From NCBI RefSeq assembly GCF_000002995.4, contig NW_025062476.1, forward strand, positions 6,127,001 through 6,191,000: DNA of 64,000 bases, given 5' to 3'. Shown here one piece after another: positions 27,521 through 41,200 of the stretch. Every line of letters begins with the position of its first letter. The first letter of the stretch is position 1. The DNA comes from Brugia malayi (taxonomy: Eukaryota > Nematoda > Chromadorea > Rhabditida > Onchocercidae). Both the position numbers and the translations under genes were made by a program. The notes under the pieces were generated by a model. The model did no database searches. It worked only from the letters and a program-made list of their open reading frames with translations, and was not told the origin of the DNA.

Positions 27521-30500
27521 TCAGAATTGTATTTTATCAGCATACAATGACATAAAATAGATGAAAGAGAGGCCGAGTAGGAGACCTATACTTTGCAACA
27601 CAGTAACAATTATACTTTCGTGATAGTTATTATTGATTAATTCAGTAGTTGCTTCACGCATTTCTGGAATCTGAAACAACATTATTGATCTAAATTACAA
27701 GAATATAGATTTCTCTGAATAGTCTTTGAGTGCTGTTTTTTCTCATATATTTTTGTAAAACTAGAAAAAAGACCCTAATTTCTCAATTTTAGCGATAAAA
27801 ACAATCGTTGCTTATTTACGAATGAGGAAACAAGAATCTATTACGGAACTTATGTTTATCAAAAGTTGATAAACATAAGACCGGAAAAAAACGAAAAAAA
27901 ATAACTCTTGAGATTCTTTCACAAAATATTAATGTACAGCAGTAAATACGCTCACTATCCTGTCCAAGAAATATCTGTCCTTACAGCAATTCTCATATTT
28001 CGTCCATTTCCACATTATTCCCAATTTTGAAAAATAAATTCTAATATTATTCAATGTATCTCGTTGAAATATGAACTAACGAGAGGTATGAAATATGCAG
28101 AATGATAACTGAACAATTATCATTATTATCATTATCATTATCAAGTAGGAAAACTAACCAAGGTGCCCAAGAAAACATAAAGATACATTCCGGATGAAAC
28201 AGCAAAAACGAATGTATCAGCGCATTCGCTATAATCATCCAATAGTGCTCCGATGGTGAATCCAAGATAACTCAAGCCACCAGGTATTAAATTCAATAGT
28301 AATGTTTTCTTAAGACCCAGTCCTGATTGAACTAAAATAGCAAGAGTACCTGAAAGTAAGCTTTAAAAATGGATAAAACATAATTTGATAATAACAAGCT
28401 TCAATTGTTTTAAAGTCATAAAGTTGCAATGATTGATGAGCTCTATGAAGAAGCATCTACTGAAAAAAGCATATAGAGTTCAGTAGCTGTCATCATATTA
28501 AAATATGAGTTAGAACAGTCAAAAATCTACCTAATTCTTGCGGAAATTGTTGCGCAATACATGCAATGCCAATACTGAGGCCACGACCCAAAGAATCCGC
28601 GAAAGCAACCCCATTACTCATTCCGTCAACGAAGTTATTAGCTGAGGAGCCAAACAAGATCATGTAAGCGATACTGGAGATTTCCAATGTTTCTGGTCGA
28701 ACTTCAATCTGCTCAACCACAGCTACAGATACGCTTATTTTATCTCCTTCTCTCACCTTAAAATTGCAATATACTTTTCATTACCACCTATTTTCCAATA
28801 AAACATCGCCCATTTCGAAAACTCTGAGAAACAACGGTTTGAAAAGAAATATAAGATATTTAAACTTCACTTGATTCCTCCGTCTTTGAGAAAGTGTTGG
28901 AGAAGTGGAATAAATGGTAGCGATCGGTTGTGGCACTTGCAAGGAGTTATTATTGTCTGTGTCACCCCTTGTGTCTTCCACATGCATAATTACGGGAACT
29001 TTTTTACGTGTTGAAAACTGAAAAGACGTTAACTTTGTTATTCATTGCAATGACTGAAAAAAAATCTTATTTAAAAATGAGTTATCTTACAATATTTTAT
29101 TTACGAAATTGCTGAAATGCTCGCATGCGATTGTTATAAAGCAAATAGTACCGTTCTTGTGATGGCTGAATTAACTGCTGCACTTTCTATTTCAGCCTAA
29201 AATTCATTTCAATTATTGTCTTGGAATTTCTAAAGAAAATAATTTAATTCCTGGGTTGATTAATTCATGTAACTAAAGCAATATAAATTATAAAATCTTA
29301 TTTTCAAGCAGAAAGGAACCTGAATTTGTTCAATTTCATCTTTATTATGAAAATTTTTATGACTTCCTGGTTTGGGAAGTGTCATCTCGAGATCCCTTTT
29401 GTTGGTTTTGTCAGTCTTCATCAGTTCCCGTGACTTTCGCTGCTATAATATCATTTTCACTTGTAAAAAAGTTTACCAATATTTCGTCAAAATACATAAA
29501 AGGTATGAAAAAAAAGTAATGTAAAAAGGATTTAAAAAAATAAAAATTGTCTTTGTAAAAGAATTTGCTAATTGAGCAGAAAATTGAGAAATTTTATGAT
29601 AACTAAGTAAAAATGTTCAAGTGAATAAACAAATTCTAATTTTTGAAAGCAAATGGAAAGGTTGAAAACAAACTCGTTTTATTTCCATTGCAAATTTGAG
29701 TATTCTATCAACGGCAAAAAATGCATACAAAGATCCGAGGATGATTAACGATTTTATCAAGCCTTCTCTTTCTGGTACCTCGAAAGCCTGAAAATGCCTG
29801 CTTATATCAATTTTTCAATAAAACTTTTAATTTTAAAAGATTCTGGCAAATTTGAAGCTAAATTATTGAAATCTGAATAGAAATTCTGCTACATTATTTT
29901 TCTTTTTATTAATAAATTTATTATTTATTTATTAATTAGACCGTTTGCATAGAAACTTGCATGCGGTATCATAATAAAAACGACTGAGCCAGAAAGTGCA
30001 CCAATACCGACAGCAACCAGAAATGTCATAACACGTTCGTAAAGCTTTTTATTTAGTAATGGTACAAACAGAATGCATGATGGTGAAGCAAATGCTGAGA
30101 TCGTCACAATTACCATACCAATACCCCATGCTGTAATTCAATTTATTATTCAGAGTTTAAAATGATATTTCATTTCTAATTTTCACCTGTTTCTTAGTTT
30201 CGCGTGAAACTTTATCTAATTAAATTGCTCTGTACGCTTGAATGTTAGTTTTTGCTTGCGTAACATATATGTAAGCTACGTGTAGTATGAATTGTACCGT
30301 TTAAAAGTATTCGTTTCTTGTGCTTACAGTATCAGAAAAAACTACGTGAGTAGTATGAAGTGTGAAGAAGCATAAGATTTAAACAATAAATTAAACTGTC
30401 ATCTGTACAAGTCTAAACCGAACATCACAAGAAAACACAATACTTTGCCATGCTTCTGGTTTGAGGACCGGATGACTGAGTGCATATGAACTATTTATTA

Positions 30501-31423
30501 ACGAATCCATGGATACACACTTTCACAGTCTAAAACGATTTTTTTTTTTTTGTAAATGAACCAACCAAATTAAAGATGAAAGCAACTTTGATTTTTTTGT
30601 GCCGAAAATTACCCGCGACTAAGGGAATATTAAACATTACATATCAAAAACACATTTCGCTAAAACATCGGCAATAAAAAACAAAGTTATTTCATTTGGT
30701 AATCAATATCTTATTTTCAGAAATTGAGTTCATCAAAAATGTTTAGTCCGAATATTTCTCAAACCATAGAAATTTTTAATGATTTGGTATTTCGAAATTT
30801 TCTTTGAAAATAATAATAATAAATAACGATTGCATTATTAATGGATCATTTGAGCTTAGGAAAATCCATATTGCAAATGAAATGAGTAGTTGTGAAAGAC
30901 TGTTGATCACCGAGAAACTTTTGTTTAAACTGTCAATAATTTGAGTCGGAAAAAATTTACAAAAAATATTCAAACTTACTTCAAGAAGGTTTCATTTATT
31001 CTGCAGTTACTCCAATATTTAAACCTACTTCGAGTAAAGGAGCATAATTATGCTCAACAATAAGAATTTAATGGAAAAATAGACAGTTATTTATGCATTT
31101 TTGACAAACACTTATAAATTTGTATAAATCTTAAATTTGGGATTTTTTAAACATTTGGAAAAAAGGAAACAAATTATTTAAAGAGGATTTGTGGCTGAAA
31201 AAAAAAAAAACAACAGTATACATTGGATACATTGGACACATTCAGTTTTGTGAGAGGCGATCAACGATCAAAAAGATTAGCATTGTACATAATGTGTATC
31301 ACATAGATACTTAAAATAATCTCTTTGATTCTTGGCCTTTTTTAACAAAACTCGCAAAATAAAGAATTTCCCATCGTTTCACATTACATCCACATGTATG
31401 CTAACAATGATATTATTCATATT

Positions 31424-31455
<32 letters not shown>

Positions 31456-34455
31456 GCAAAATACATACATCTATTTGTAAACATATTTAGAAATGTAGTT
31501 TTATTTTAAATGAGATACTCAAAAAATCTTTTTTTTTTTTTTTGATTGAAGAAGTTTAACCATATTCGAGAACAATCTGCTTTATTCCGAAGAATCTCCT
31601 TCAACACGGTAGGATGCTAAAGACGAGAAGCGTTATATTCAGCAACTTCTCCACATAGTTTTCCCTATTGGAAGCTTTTGAACTATAAATACTGATACGG
31701 TCGGTATAATAGGATTAATTTGAATTAGTGACAATTTTGCAGAATTATATTTGTGTCCAGAATATTCAAAAAGGAAGAACCATTATGATCTATTAAGATA
31801 ATGATCATTTAACTGTACTGTTAAGAGATATGACCGGAATCATAAACGGAAATGATTAACAACACCTATGGACTGGAAAATGTGAAACGACAGCTCATCT
31901 ACAATTGACAACCTTTGATTGCTATTTATAAGTTAAATGTATCATCTTGTTAGCTGTATTTATAGCTGCCAAAGAATGCAAACAAATGTTGATTAGTTGA
32001 ATGATGGCTGTAAAATAAATATTGTACCTCCACGAAGAAAAATGGAAAAAAGAAATAGCAAAGATCACATTTTATGACTTCCACCCACGTGGATACTTTT
32101 GCTGTTTTTTTTTTTTTTTTTTATCCTATCATCATTTTACCCATAATCAAGCTGTACCTTGATAACGAAAATGTAATAGAACGATAAATTTTAATCCTTT
32201 GGAAATTAACGATAGATGGACTTCCGTTGTCTTTCCATGCTGAATAGATCATGAACCGGATTGTTGGATTTTTACTGTGCAGTAAAACAGCATCGATGTG
32301 TTTTCTCTAATCCGTAAGTTCGTTGCTAACAAGAAACTTTGATACCCAATATTCAATACTGAATGCGAAGTGGACCACATCGCCCCATTTCAAACCTTTT
32401 TGTTCAGCAATAATTAAATCCCATTATTCAGTATCGGCCAACTGTTAGCATCTTTTCAAGCATGACTCTCAGGATGATTGACATGAAAATGCAAAATTGT
32501 TTACTCCGGACATTCCTGATGCTGATTCATGAAACGCAAAATCGTTCACTCACACACTGAGGTTCCTTTTGCAAGGATCACACGAACGTGACACTTCTCC
32601 AAAACTTAATACCATCATTAAAAATCCATGTTCCATTTATTGGTACTAAAAAAGCAAGCTCCTGTCAAAGCAACACTTTATTATCTCGTTTAACTGATAG
32701 AATAAACTAAACAAAGCGCTAGTATCCAATCATTCTAATTACGAGTTAAAAAAATGGATTTTAAATAACTTTCATGATGTTTTAGCAAAAGTCAAGGCAA
32801 AATTTAAACTAAAAGTCGCGCCATAAAAGTTCACTGAATATGTTATATTTCGAAACTTTAAGTTATATTTTAAGCAGTCAATTTTCAAAAATCCTTGACA
32901 GCGATTCTGACTCTCACTTTCAACTGTTTTTAAATTTTTCCAATAAACTAATCCAGTTCTACAGTACTTCGACTCAGTAAACTTTCAATTATTTTCTCAC
33001 ACAGTACTACAAACATATGATACCGTTGCTCAATAATGATCAAGAATAGCTGAGATCAATTTTTAAATTCGCAGTAATAAATAACAATTGCATATACAAC
33101 ATGAACAACAGTGAAAACTGAAAGATACAGAGAAAAGACGATTAGAAATATCTCATATAAATCAAGATACCTCACTTGTTTTTGAAAGAGATAAAAACAC
33201 AATTTGGGTAACCAATTGGTTTATAAGAAATTTAAAATTATTTAATTATACTAGTGGGAAAACAAGCGATAAGGCATAGTGCCTTTATGTTTTCTGATTA
33301 GAATACGAAGAGTAAAGTATTTGTAAATCTCAAAACACCTGTGCATAAGAATATACGGAATCAGTTACATGCATTTATTCATAAAGATTGTGGGAAACGG
33401 ATAATCTGTATATCATGATGGGAAACGGATAATCTGTATATCATGAAGAAAAAGCATTATTTATACATATCTGCGTGATATTAAACATAGAGTTAAAATA
33501 ACAGAAATCAAAAATAATTAAAAAATAAATAATTCAGATGATTGGAACACATATTAAAATCAATAAATTTCTGATTCAGACTTAGAAAAGAAACTACAGG
33601 AAGAAGAGATCATAATGAATGAATGCATTACATGTGATAATCAATTACATTATGCTAATAATTTAGATAAAAATGCAAGTTCATTTGCGTTTTTTATTTT
33701 TGCGACGAAAACTATTACTGTGGACTTTGCAATTATTGTTGTTTCGTCTACAGTTTGCATTATCTAAAAGTCACAATTATTATCACAATCATTACAACTG
33801 TGTATTTCTGTGAACAACGAATCCAACATCTTGATTTAACTCACTTTTTATTAAGAATTATTTAATCACAATAATAAACTGAAGAACGTATGATTGAAAA
33901 GAAACGTGCGGTAGCGTGAATCCAAGAGTTTCATGATAATTACAAAACCTTCTTCCCGAATGTAAAGAATAGAAAAATATTGAAATACCTCGACCGTCCA
34001 AGTGAGGATTTTCATTCCCAACGTGTATATTGTCCGCCTCCGATAATTGCGGTAAAGCTTCATGTCTTGACTTTGGCACAACTGATCTTCGTCCATTGTT
34101 TCTGTTGTTGTGACGTAAATGGTTTTCTATTATCGTTGACATTTCCCGATCTTTTATCATCCGCGTACTGGCCTAAGATTTTTTTCTGTTGTTGCAGCGC
34201 TTCTTATTGAAAACAAAATGCTGGATTTAATTATAAACGAATCATGGAACAGTTCATTAAACTTCATTTGTTTTTCAGAATTAGAATGAAACCACCATAA
34301 AATTACTCTGAAAAACATTGTCTTAAACGACATATAGAAGTTAAAAAAAAAAATTAGAATAAACTGTACCATAAAGATGGCATTCTGTTCAGATGTTTCT
34401 GAAAGGCGCTCATTCAATGAATCTCGGATCGCTTCAACGGTTGCATCTGTGATGT
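27521..34455 (-). CDS. ZIP (SLC39, LIV-1-type) membrane protein, non-canonical metal site; 5' end missing
   Basis: Nine exons join in phase: 34455-34370, 34172-33989, 30130-29961, 29787-29674, 29442-29320, 29017-28871, 28756-28531, 28349-28159 and 27670-27521, giving 463 residues without the signal-peptide exon. The polar N-terminal region is followed by eight membrane spans in ZIP order. AWGIGMVIV starts TM1, [11 protein letters not shown] ends TM2, VDRILKF ends TM3, [10 protein letters not shown] lies in TM4, QQFPQELG in TM5, and LGTLIPEM follows TM7. The long TM3-TM4 loop (exons 5-6) is charged. Relatives such as ZIP8/ZIP14 import zinc, iron or manganese. Here the usual His of HNFxDG is Asn, and EExPHELGD has become QQFPQELGT. 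The link between the two N-terminal exons and the core crosses a 3.9-kb intron and rests on phase and the AWG match, so it is less certain. Confidence 0.8.
27849..27879. repeat. 14-bp-arm perfect hairpin
   Basis: Arms 27849-27862 and 27866-27879 are exact reverse complements around a 3-base centre. It lies in the ZIP gene intron between exons 8 and 9. Confidence 0.9.
28115..28142. repeat. TTATCA-type microsatellite
   Basis: Several consecutive ATTATC/ATTATTATC units just inside the intron next to the ZIP exon ending at 28159. Confidence 0.7.
29949..29966 (-). other. GC-AG splice donor in the ZIP gene
   Basis: The exon ends ...ATA CCG CAT and the intron begins GCAAGT, the consensus for GC donors. 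No GT in the neighbourhood keeps phase 0. Using GC gives [11 protein letters not shown] across the junction, collinear with the IPEAFGF stretch of ZIP14-like proteins. Confidence 0.75.
31427..31452. repeat. AT dinucleotide microsatellite
   Basis: Thirteen consecutive AT units; a shorter run occurs near 35022-35035. Confidence 0.9.
33391..33446. repeat. 28-bp tandem duplication, two perfect copies
   Basis: The unit TGGGAAACGGATAATCTGTA plus TATCATGA occurs at 33391-33418 and again at 33419-33446 with no mismatch. Confidence 0.95.
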
Positions 34456-35266
34456 CTGAAAAAAGTTTGTGTTACCGGACTTCTTTATATGAAGTTTTAC
34501 ATCGTTCGATATAAAATTTTTTTGCTTAACTGATTTTCTCTGTGTTGTTATTCAAAGTCCTGGTCGCAGTCCTCATGAATACTTTTTGTCTTAACAAAAG
34601 ACGAATGAAAGTAAATGAAATGAGATAAAGGAAAGAGACATGTTTGAGAAAGATAATTTAAAAATGAGAAAAAATGCACGTCATGACAAAGACCTAAGAC
34701 ATGTTTAGCTTTTATTTCCCATTTGAAAATTTTGGAGAAAACAAAATCTACTAACATAATGAAAAAGATTTGGATAATAAAACACAGGCAATTAAAAGTA
34801 TTGTAATTTATCCCATTTTTTCAATTATCAAAGAAATGTGGCTTATTAATAAAATAATGACCCGTTTCGATTGTAACTCCTAGTTACTAAAAAACCAAAA
34901 CTAAAAATCAAAAAAAGATTTTAAAATCTCAAAAATTACGATAAGAAGAAAGTGAATAATGGTGGTTAGTAACTGTGTACGCATCAAACCAACATTGTGC
35001 GCAGAAACAGATACGTTATTATATATATATATATAGCTTTGTGTAAATGTCTAGGTTTAATCATATATATAATAATATGCTAATATAAAAAGAGTTCACT
35101 AAGATTTCATCGACTACATAGAAAATATAGAGGGTTTCCAACTGGTGTAAAGTGGTAAGGCGCAATGCGCACAAAATATATTTGAAAAAGCCTTATTAAA
35201 ATAGCTTAAATATCCCAATTACATACAGAGAAAATTTAAAGTGAATGAATGACCTTGAAAACATCC

Positions 35267-38200
35267 TTAAAACAGCTTATGACAATGCATACCGATCATT
35301 TTATTCGTTTCAAATCCAATGCTTGAAATGGCGAAGGTCGGTGGAGCTGAAGCCGAACAATTATTCACCTTTGATGAAGCCAACCCCTGGTCAGAATCAG
35401 AAACAACATAAAACTTCTCAAAATGATGCTTGCTATCTATCGTTTCCTCCTTTGCATCATGGTCCTGCAATGAAATATGTACTGCAGTTTGATTCAGTTA
35501 AGTTAATTTTTATAAATACCATCTTCCAAAATCTTGTTTGCTGACATCAGCCGAAAAGTAAAAAATATACGGCGATGCACAGTAAACTTAGAAATTTCAA
35601 ACTATATTAACGCTTGAAAATATTGCTCTGAATATTACAACAAATCACTATCCATTCACATTTAAATAATTTAACACATGGAATTTTAAACACATTTCTA
35701 ATTTGATAGTTACACTACGAGTCGTAGAAAAACTGTTGCATATTTATTCAAATTAAAGTGTCTCACCAGCAAGGCTTTATTGATAATTTCATTAAAGGCC
35801 GGACCAAGTTTCATTTTTCCCATTTCAATGTGGAAATTAGTCAGTTGCACCAACAATATTTTCAAATAAGGCGGTAGCTGTAATGCAACATCAAATTCAG
35901 TGAAATTCAATTTTATTTCATATACTCACCAGTTTCTAACAGACCTTAAATTCCAGTAGAAATTTCTGAATAAAATTAAACCCTATTTTACTGAAAATAT
36001 CAACGAACTCCAATAATATGATTTGTGAGAACAACCGCTGCAATATAAAGTTGGATTAGTTCTGTTTCAACACGTATTTCACGATTAATATTTACATCAC
36101 TAAGTATCGGCTTTGGTTCTCTGCAAAAAATGTGCCCCTTAAGTAAATACCGTTATATTTACAAAAGGTCTTTACTACTGTAGTTTTAAACATATTCGAT
36201 ACTGCCAAAATTTCAAACAGATGAGACAAAGATAATATAGCAGATAAGATAAATATTAAATACATGATAACAGATGTATGAATGGTTATACTCAACACTA
36301 ATATCTTTGTGACAATATTTAGAATATCAACTTATTTACTTGATTTCAACTTTGTGTTTTATACAACTTCTGCGTAAATCGATCATTTCCTTCTGTATAT
36401 GATCTTTTGCGAGTTCACAAAATAATTTCAATAATCTTATTGCTACCTGGAATTCAACCAAACAGTACTAACATTTAAAACAGCAATACGTTAAAATGCA
36501 AAATGAAGTTTCAAAAACTGAGAGCAAAAAATGGGACAACTCATCCACGAAAATTCAAACATGACCGTTTTGTGTCATTGAAATACAACCTTCATTAACT
36601 CCAGGTAGGAGTTACGATCATTCAGAAGAGAAAAGAAGAACGTTCATCAAGGACGGTTCGCCACAAAAAATAATTGAACCTACTTGATTTTCGATTTCCA
36701 AAACATCAAACGGTACTGCAGCCAAGTCTTCTGTACTTTTTCTATCATAATGTATTGCACAAATTACAGCTTCCTGAATTAATAGCAACGGTTCGATTAA
36801 TCGAAGACCTAAAAACAAATATTCGTACGTTTCTTCCAAGAATTGGAGGAAATGTTAAACATCACACAGAAATTTGTAAATATTATGTTCACAGGCTATT
36901 TACACTACTGCAATTTCACTATGTTAATCATATCCATATGATATGCTTAAAAAGAGAAAATTGCAATATTGCAAATAACACCAATTTTAATTTAAAAACG
37001 CCTCAGCAAGAAATGAAACTATATAGAATCATTATGAATTCGAATTATAAGCTCAAAAATTGAAATAATTTTTAAAAAAAGCTGGAATTAGGAATATACT
37101 AAATTAAAAAATTAGTAACGAACCATAAAATGAACTCTCCGAAATCTCTGTAAGTAAAGATACTATTTGACGAGACAGATCGATTTGATTTACAATTACT
37201 CTAATGACTTCTACCAAGCCAACTATTTTGTTACTGGGAAATTTGTTATGATCTCGGAGAACGTCCACAAGTGCACCCGAAACGTCGTGTCCAACAATAC
37301 TTACTGATGTTGAAAACCCTGAAAATGAGTATTTTCGTTTTGACTGGAAACCGCATGTTCCTCTAAGGATTCATGGGAAAGAAATCTGTAGTACAATATA
37401 AATCTCTTATCACCTTTCATTATATCCAAAGCTAGCTCAGAATGAATAATTGCCAACTCAAAAAGTTTTCGCAGAACACTGCGACCAGAAATATCGCTAT
37501 CATCTGTACCAATTTTCACCGCTTTCAATGTTTCTCTGTTTTCTTCCTTCAAGGCCTCGTAAAGCAAAGGCGGGATCTGAATTTCGAAATTCTTTCATCA
37601 CTTAAAAAACCTTTCAATTTAATTCATTAAATTCAACAGCAAAAATGGTTAAGAAATTTTTTCTCTAAAATCCGGAAAACATTCAGTGTAGCAATTTTTA
37701 TTTTATTAGATAATGGCTTCAAAAGCTGTCAACAAAATAAACACTAAAATCAAACTACTAACCTCCCTTCTGTAAGATGCGAGGCATTTGTAAAACCAAG
37801 AGGCTACAGCATATCTGTAAGCCCATAATGACTTATCAAAGCAAATAAGCAAAGTATCAAATGCATTTGTTTCTATAACCAAACCATCTTCTAAAATAAA
37901 ATGCAATTCTGGAAACCAAGAGAGACATCACATGGAAATCTGCAATTTTTATTACTGAGAGTGGTTATGATGAAAGTTGTGACTTCACTGAAGTCACAAC
38001 CGACACTAAATAGTAAAATAATCTTAATAAATACACTTCAAAACAAGCCTCTAAGTCGTTCACCCAGTAACCGCAAGCAATTTTGGCAAGAATCAAGAAG
38101 CGCATAATCGTCGAAGTCTTTGTTTTCATGTATTATGTTTAGCAAAACCGAAATCAACTGCAGAATGGAAACTCCAGAATTGTTCTTGATTGCAACTTCA

Positions 38201-41200
38201 TCATTACCCAATTTTATACCTGAAAATTTAGTCTAGTAAAAATCAGGAAAAATATCATACAACATGCAACAGTAAATTAATCAAGCACGATTGTTTTAAG
38301 CGACCAGGTTTGAAATGAGTTTAATGAGAAAACACGAAATAAATAGCAAGTGATCACTGATCTTTTCTTCCTCTCTCTCTCGCATGAATTTTAGAGTGCA
38401 AAGATTATTTACGAGTAAAAAAGGATTTAAAAGGACTAGAAGTGTCAAATGATATTTTCTCACCTTCTTCAGTTTTCCATATTATCGGAGTACGTCGTGC
38501 ACCAACAGATGTTAGTAATTTCTTTCCAATTTCTACTGCAATTTCCTGGTAAAACACTTGCTTTAGTGCAGGTAGAACAAGATGATTCAGTATAATAGAA
38601 CCATCCACAAGAGCAAAATCAACAATGCCACCAAAAAATGCCATAGAAGCTTCTGAACCATCTTCATTTCCTGTAACAATGGTGATTCTATTCCCTTTTG
38701 ATTTAACAATATAAGAAAGCAGAAATATCGAAATATCCGAAACCAATTAATGTTCAGATTAGCTTCATCAGAATAAAACATTAATACCAATCTCGACAGT
38801 TGAAATTTAATTAACACGGAAATAAGGATGACCTGCTTCGTTTTTGCCATCTTTCAATAATATATGACGTTCACGACATAATGCAACACATAAGTAAATG
38901 AAATTTCGACGCTTTGCATCAGATTGTATAGATGATCGTTCCACAGTCAAAATATGTCTTAAATCAAGAAAAATGATGTGATGTGCTGCAAAAACTGTTT
39001 TTGTGATTCAGAAGCGATAATAAGTAATCATCTTTCATTACTGAATTACTTTAATTGCTTGAGATTTTATAAATGTCGAAGCAAAAAGTTTGCAATTAAT
39101 AAATTGCATACCTCAATGCAAGCATCAAAATTGGTGTTTTACACTTAGTACATCTGTCCGCCTCAAACATTGCTTCCAATTCAATATCACAATATTCCGG
39201 CAGTTTACGCAAAATCTTCAAAGAACTGATAGCTGAATAGAAAGGGATAAATTATCTTTAAAACCTCGAACTGAGAATATGAAAACGTGAACTCACTCTA
39301 ACAAGATTTGGTACCATTAATATATTCTCCAAACATTGCAGAAAAAGTAATATCAACGTTTCGACAGGCGAAATTATTAAAAGCCACGCGCACTGCAAGA
39401 CAACTATAAAGCAAGAATTTTTTTCACACCATAACCATTTAGTTCATTTTATGAGTAAACAGGTTTTTAAGGGAATTATTCTAGAAAAGGATTTAGGGAA
39501 TGATGTTTGATAAGAACAAAACTGCATTGAATAAGCAATTCACTATATAAATAAATTAAAAACAACTTCATCAACTGCTTTTTCCAATTTAATTTGATTC
39601 GTATGAAGCTGTGTGTGATCCTCAAGGTAGATGAAAAGATTTCTCATGTCTTCTTCGAAATTCTGGATGAGAAAACTTTTATCAGATATTTAGCATAAAG
39701 AATAACAATGAACAATGCAATAGAGAAACAAGATCATACGCTATCCATGCGAGTCACCACAAATATTTGGCATTTAGCATAGTTCGTTTTCAATGATGTA
39801 CTAAGATATATATGTTCGCATTTATTCGTAAGAAATAACAACTAATGAAATTTTTTTCCTAAATTCAAAACGAAATACCTGATAGAACTGTTTGAAAGTC
39901 TTTAGATCACCGTTTACTTCTCGGAATTCTCCATAAAAATATGTCATTATTGTACCCCAATCGTTATGACTAGATGCAATGCACTTCAAAATTTTCAAAA
40001 ATTCACCAGCAATGCGAAAATCAGATGCTGATTGCATTTTGGGTAAAATACTGCATGCCCTGTAAATTCCCAACTACTTCTTTCACAGAAAATAAGATCT
40101 CAGTATTTGGAGCTTCTGATGTGAAAAATAAAAAGGTTTTATGTACAAAAACCGGGCAGAATAAAGAAAATTTCTAGATCATCTAACAATCAGCTGTGTG
40201 GTTGAACTATTTTACGGTATTGATATTATTGTATAACCAAACACAGCTTTGAATAAGAAATTTGTATGTAAATATTTGAAAAGCGGATAAAAAAATACTT
40301 TTTGAAAAGGGTAAGGTCAAATTTTCCAATCAAATCGAATTCGACAAGTTTACGCATTTCAAATATGTCGAAATCGCAGATTGTGCCTTTATTAATGAGT
40401 TTCTCTAAAGCTTCTGTGAACTTTTTGGCAAATTCTTCAGTATCAATCCTCTATAAATAAAATTAAGTACGGATAATCCATGATACACATGCTGTTTCTT
40501 TGAGAGAAATAGTAAGAATATACAATAAATGATGTAGATGGTTTTCTAACATTCACCTCGGTATTCGGAACTTCTTGTGCGAACAAAAATGTTTTATGCG
40601 CAAAAATCGAACTTGTTTCTTTATTGGATAGTATTTTCTGCAAATTTGGAAAAATTGAGAAACATTATGAAAATAGATTTAACTGGAATGAAATAGTCGA
40701 TTACTTGACAAAGCTCCTACCTACCTGTTCATACATTTCCAAAACTGCTTTTGGTAACTTCCTCTTTAAATCGTCCATTTCTGAAATCTACTTACTGTAA
40801 AAACAGGAAACAATTTCAGATGTCTACTTCAAATTTTTGCTCACCTCTTTGATCCAAAAGTTGTTTGGCAGCATGGTAAATCCTGTTAAATTCGTCCACT
40901 TCATCTAATGAAAATAAATATGGAATGGACCTAAAATTTAAAATAGAAGTTGAGGAGTTTCAAAACTGAATGTTTTTGAATAATTTTCTTAATTTCATAT
41001 TAATTCGATTACTTAAGATTAAAATGAAATCCGACCGAAACAAGCATAATGTAAAAGACCTGATGTTATATACTGTATGAAACAGAAAAAGGCAGTTCAA
41101 AAGCACGTCCGCAAGTTCCTCTCCGCTGCATTTGTCATATAATTCCCATAAATCCTTAGTTTCTAGATTGACATTCACGCTAAAAAACTGTTTGAATTCT

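Larger units (their letters stand above)
30131..33988. other. 3.9-kb intron or intergenic stretch inside the ZIP model
   Basis: No further exon was found here on either strand. It contains an AT microsatellite (31427-31452), a 28-bp tandem duplication (33391-33446) and A/T runs. If the two upstream exons do not belong to the ZIP gene, this would be its upstream intergenic region. Confidence 0.5.

Noticed and set aside
34053..34206. Alternative frame of the ZIP N-terminal exon ([15 protein letters not shown]...)
   Set aside because: It is open and protein-like but stops before the donor at 33989, so it cannot reach the ZIP core. It remains possible as the last exon of a small separate gene.
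34940..34984. Signal-peptide-like start (MRTQLLTTIIHFLLI) upstream of the ZIP exons
   Set aside because: Its donor is phase 0 while the next ZIP exon needs phase 1, so the join fails without an additional exon.
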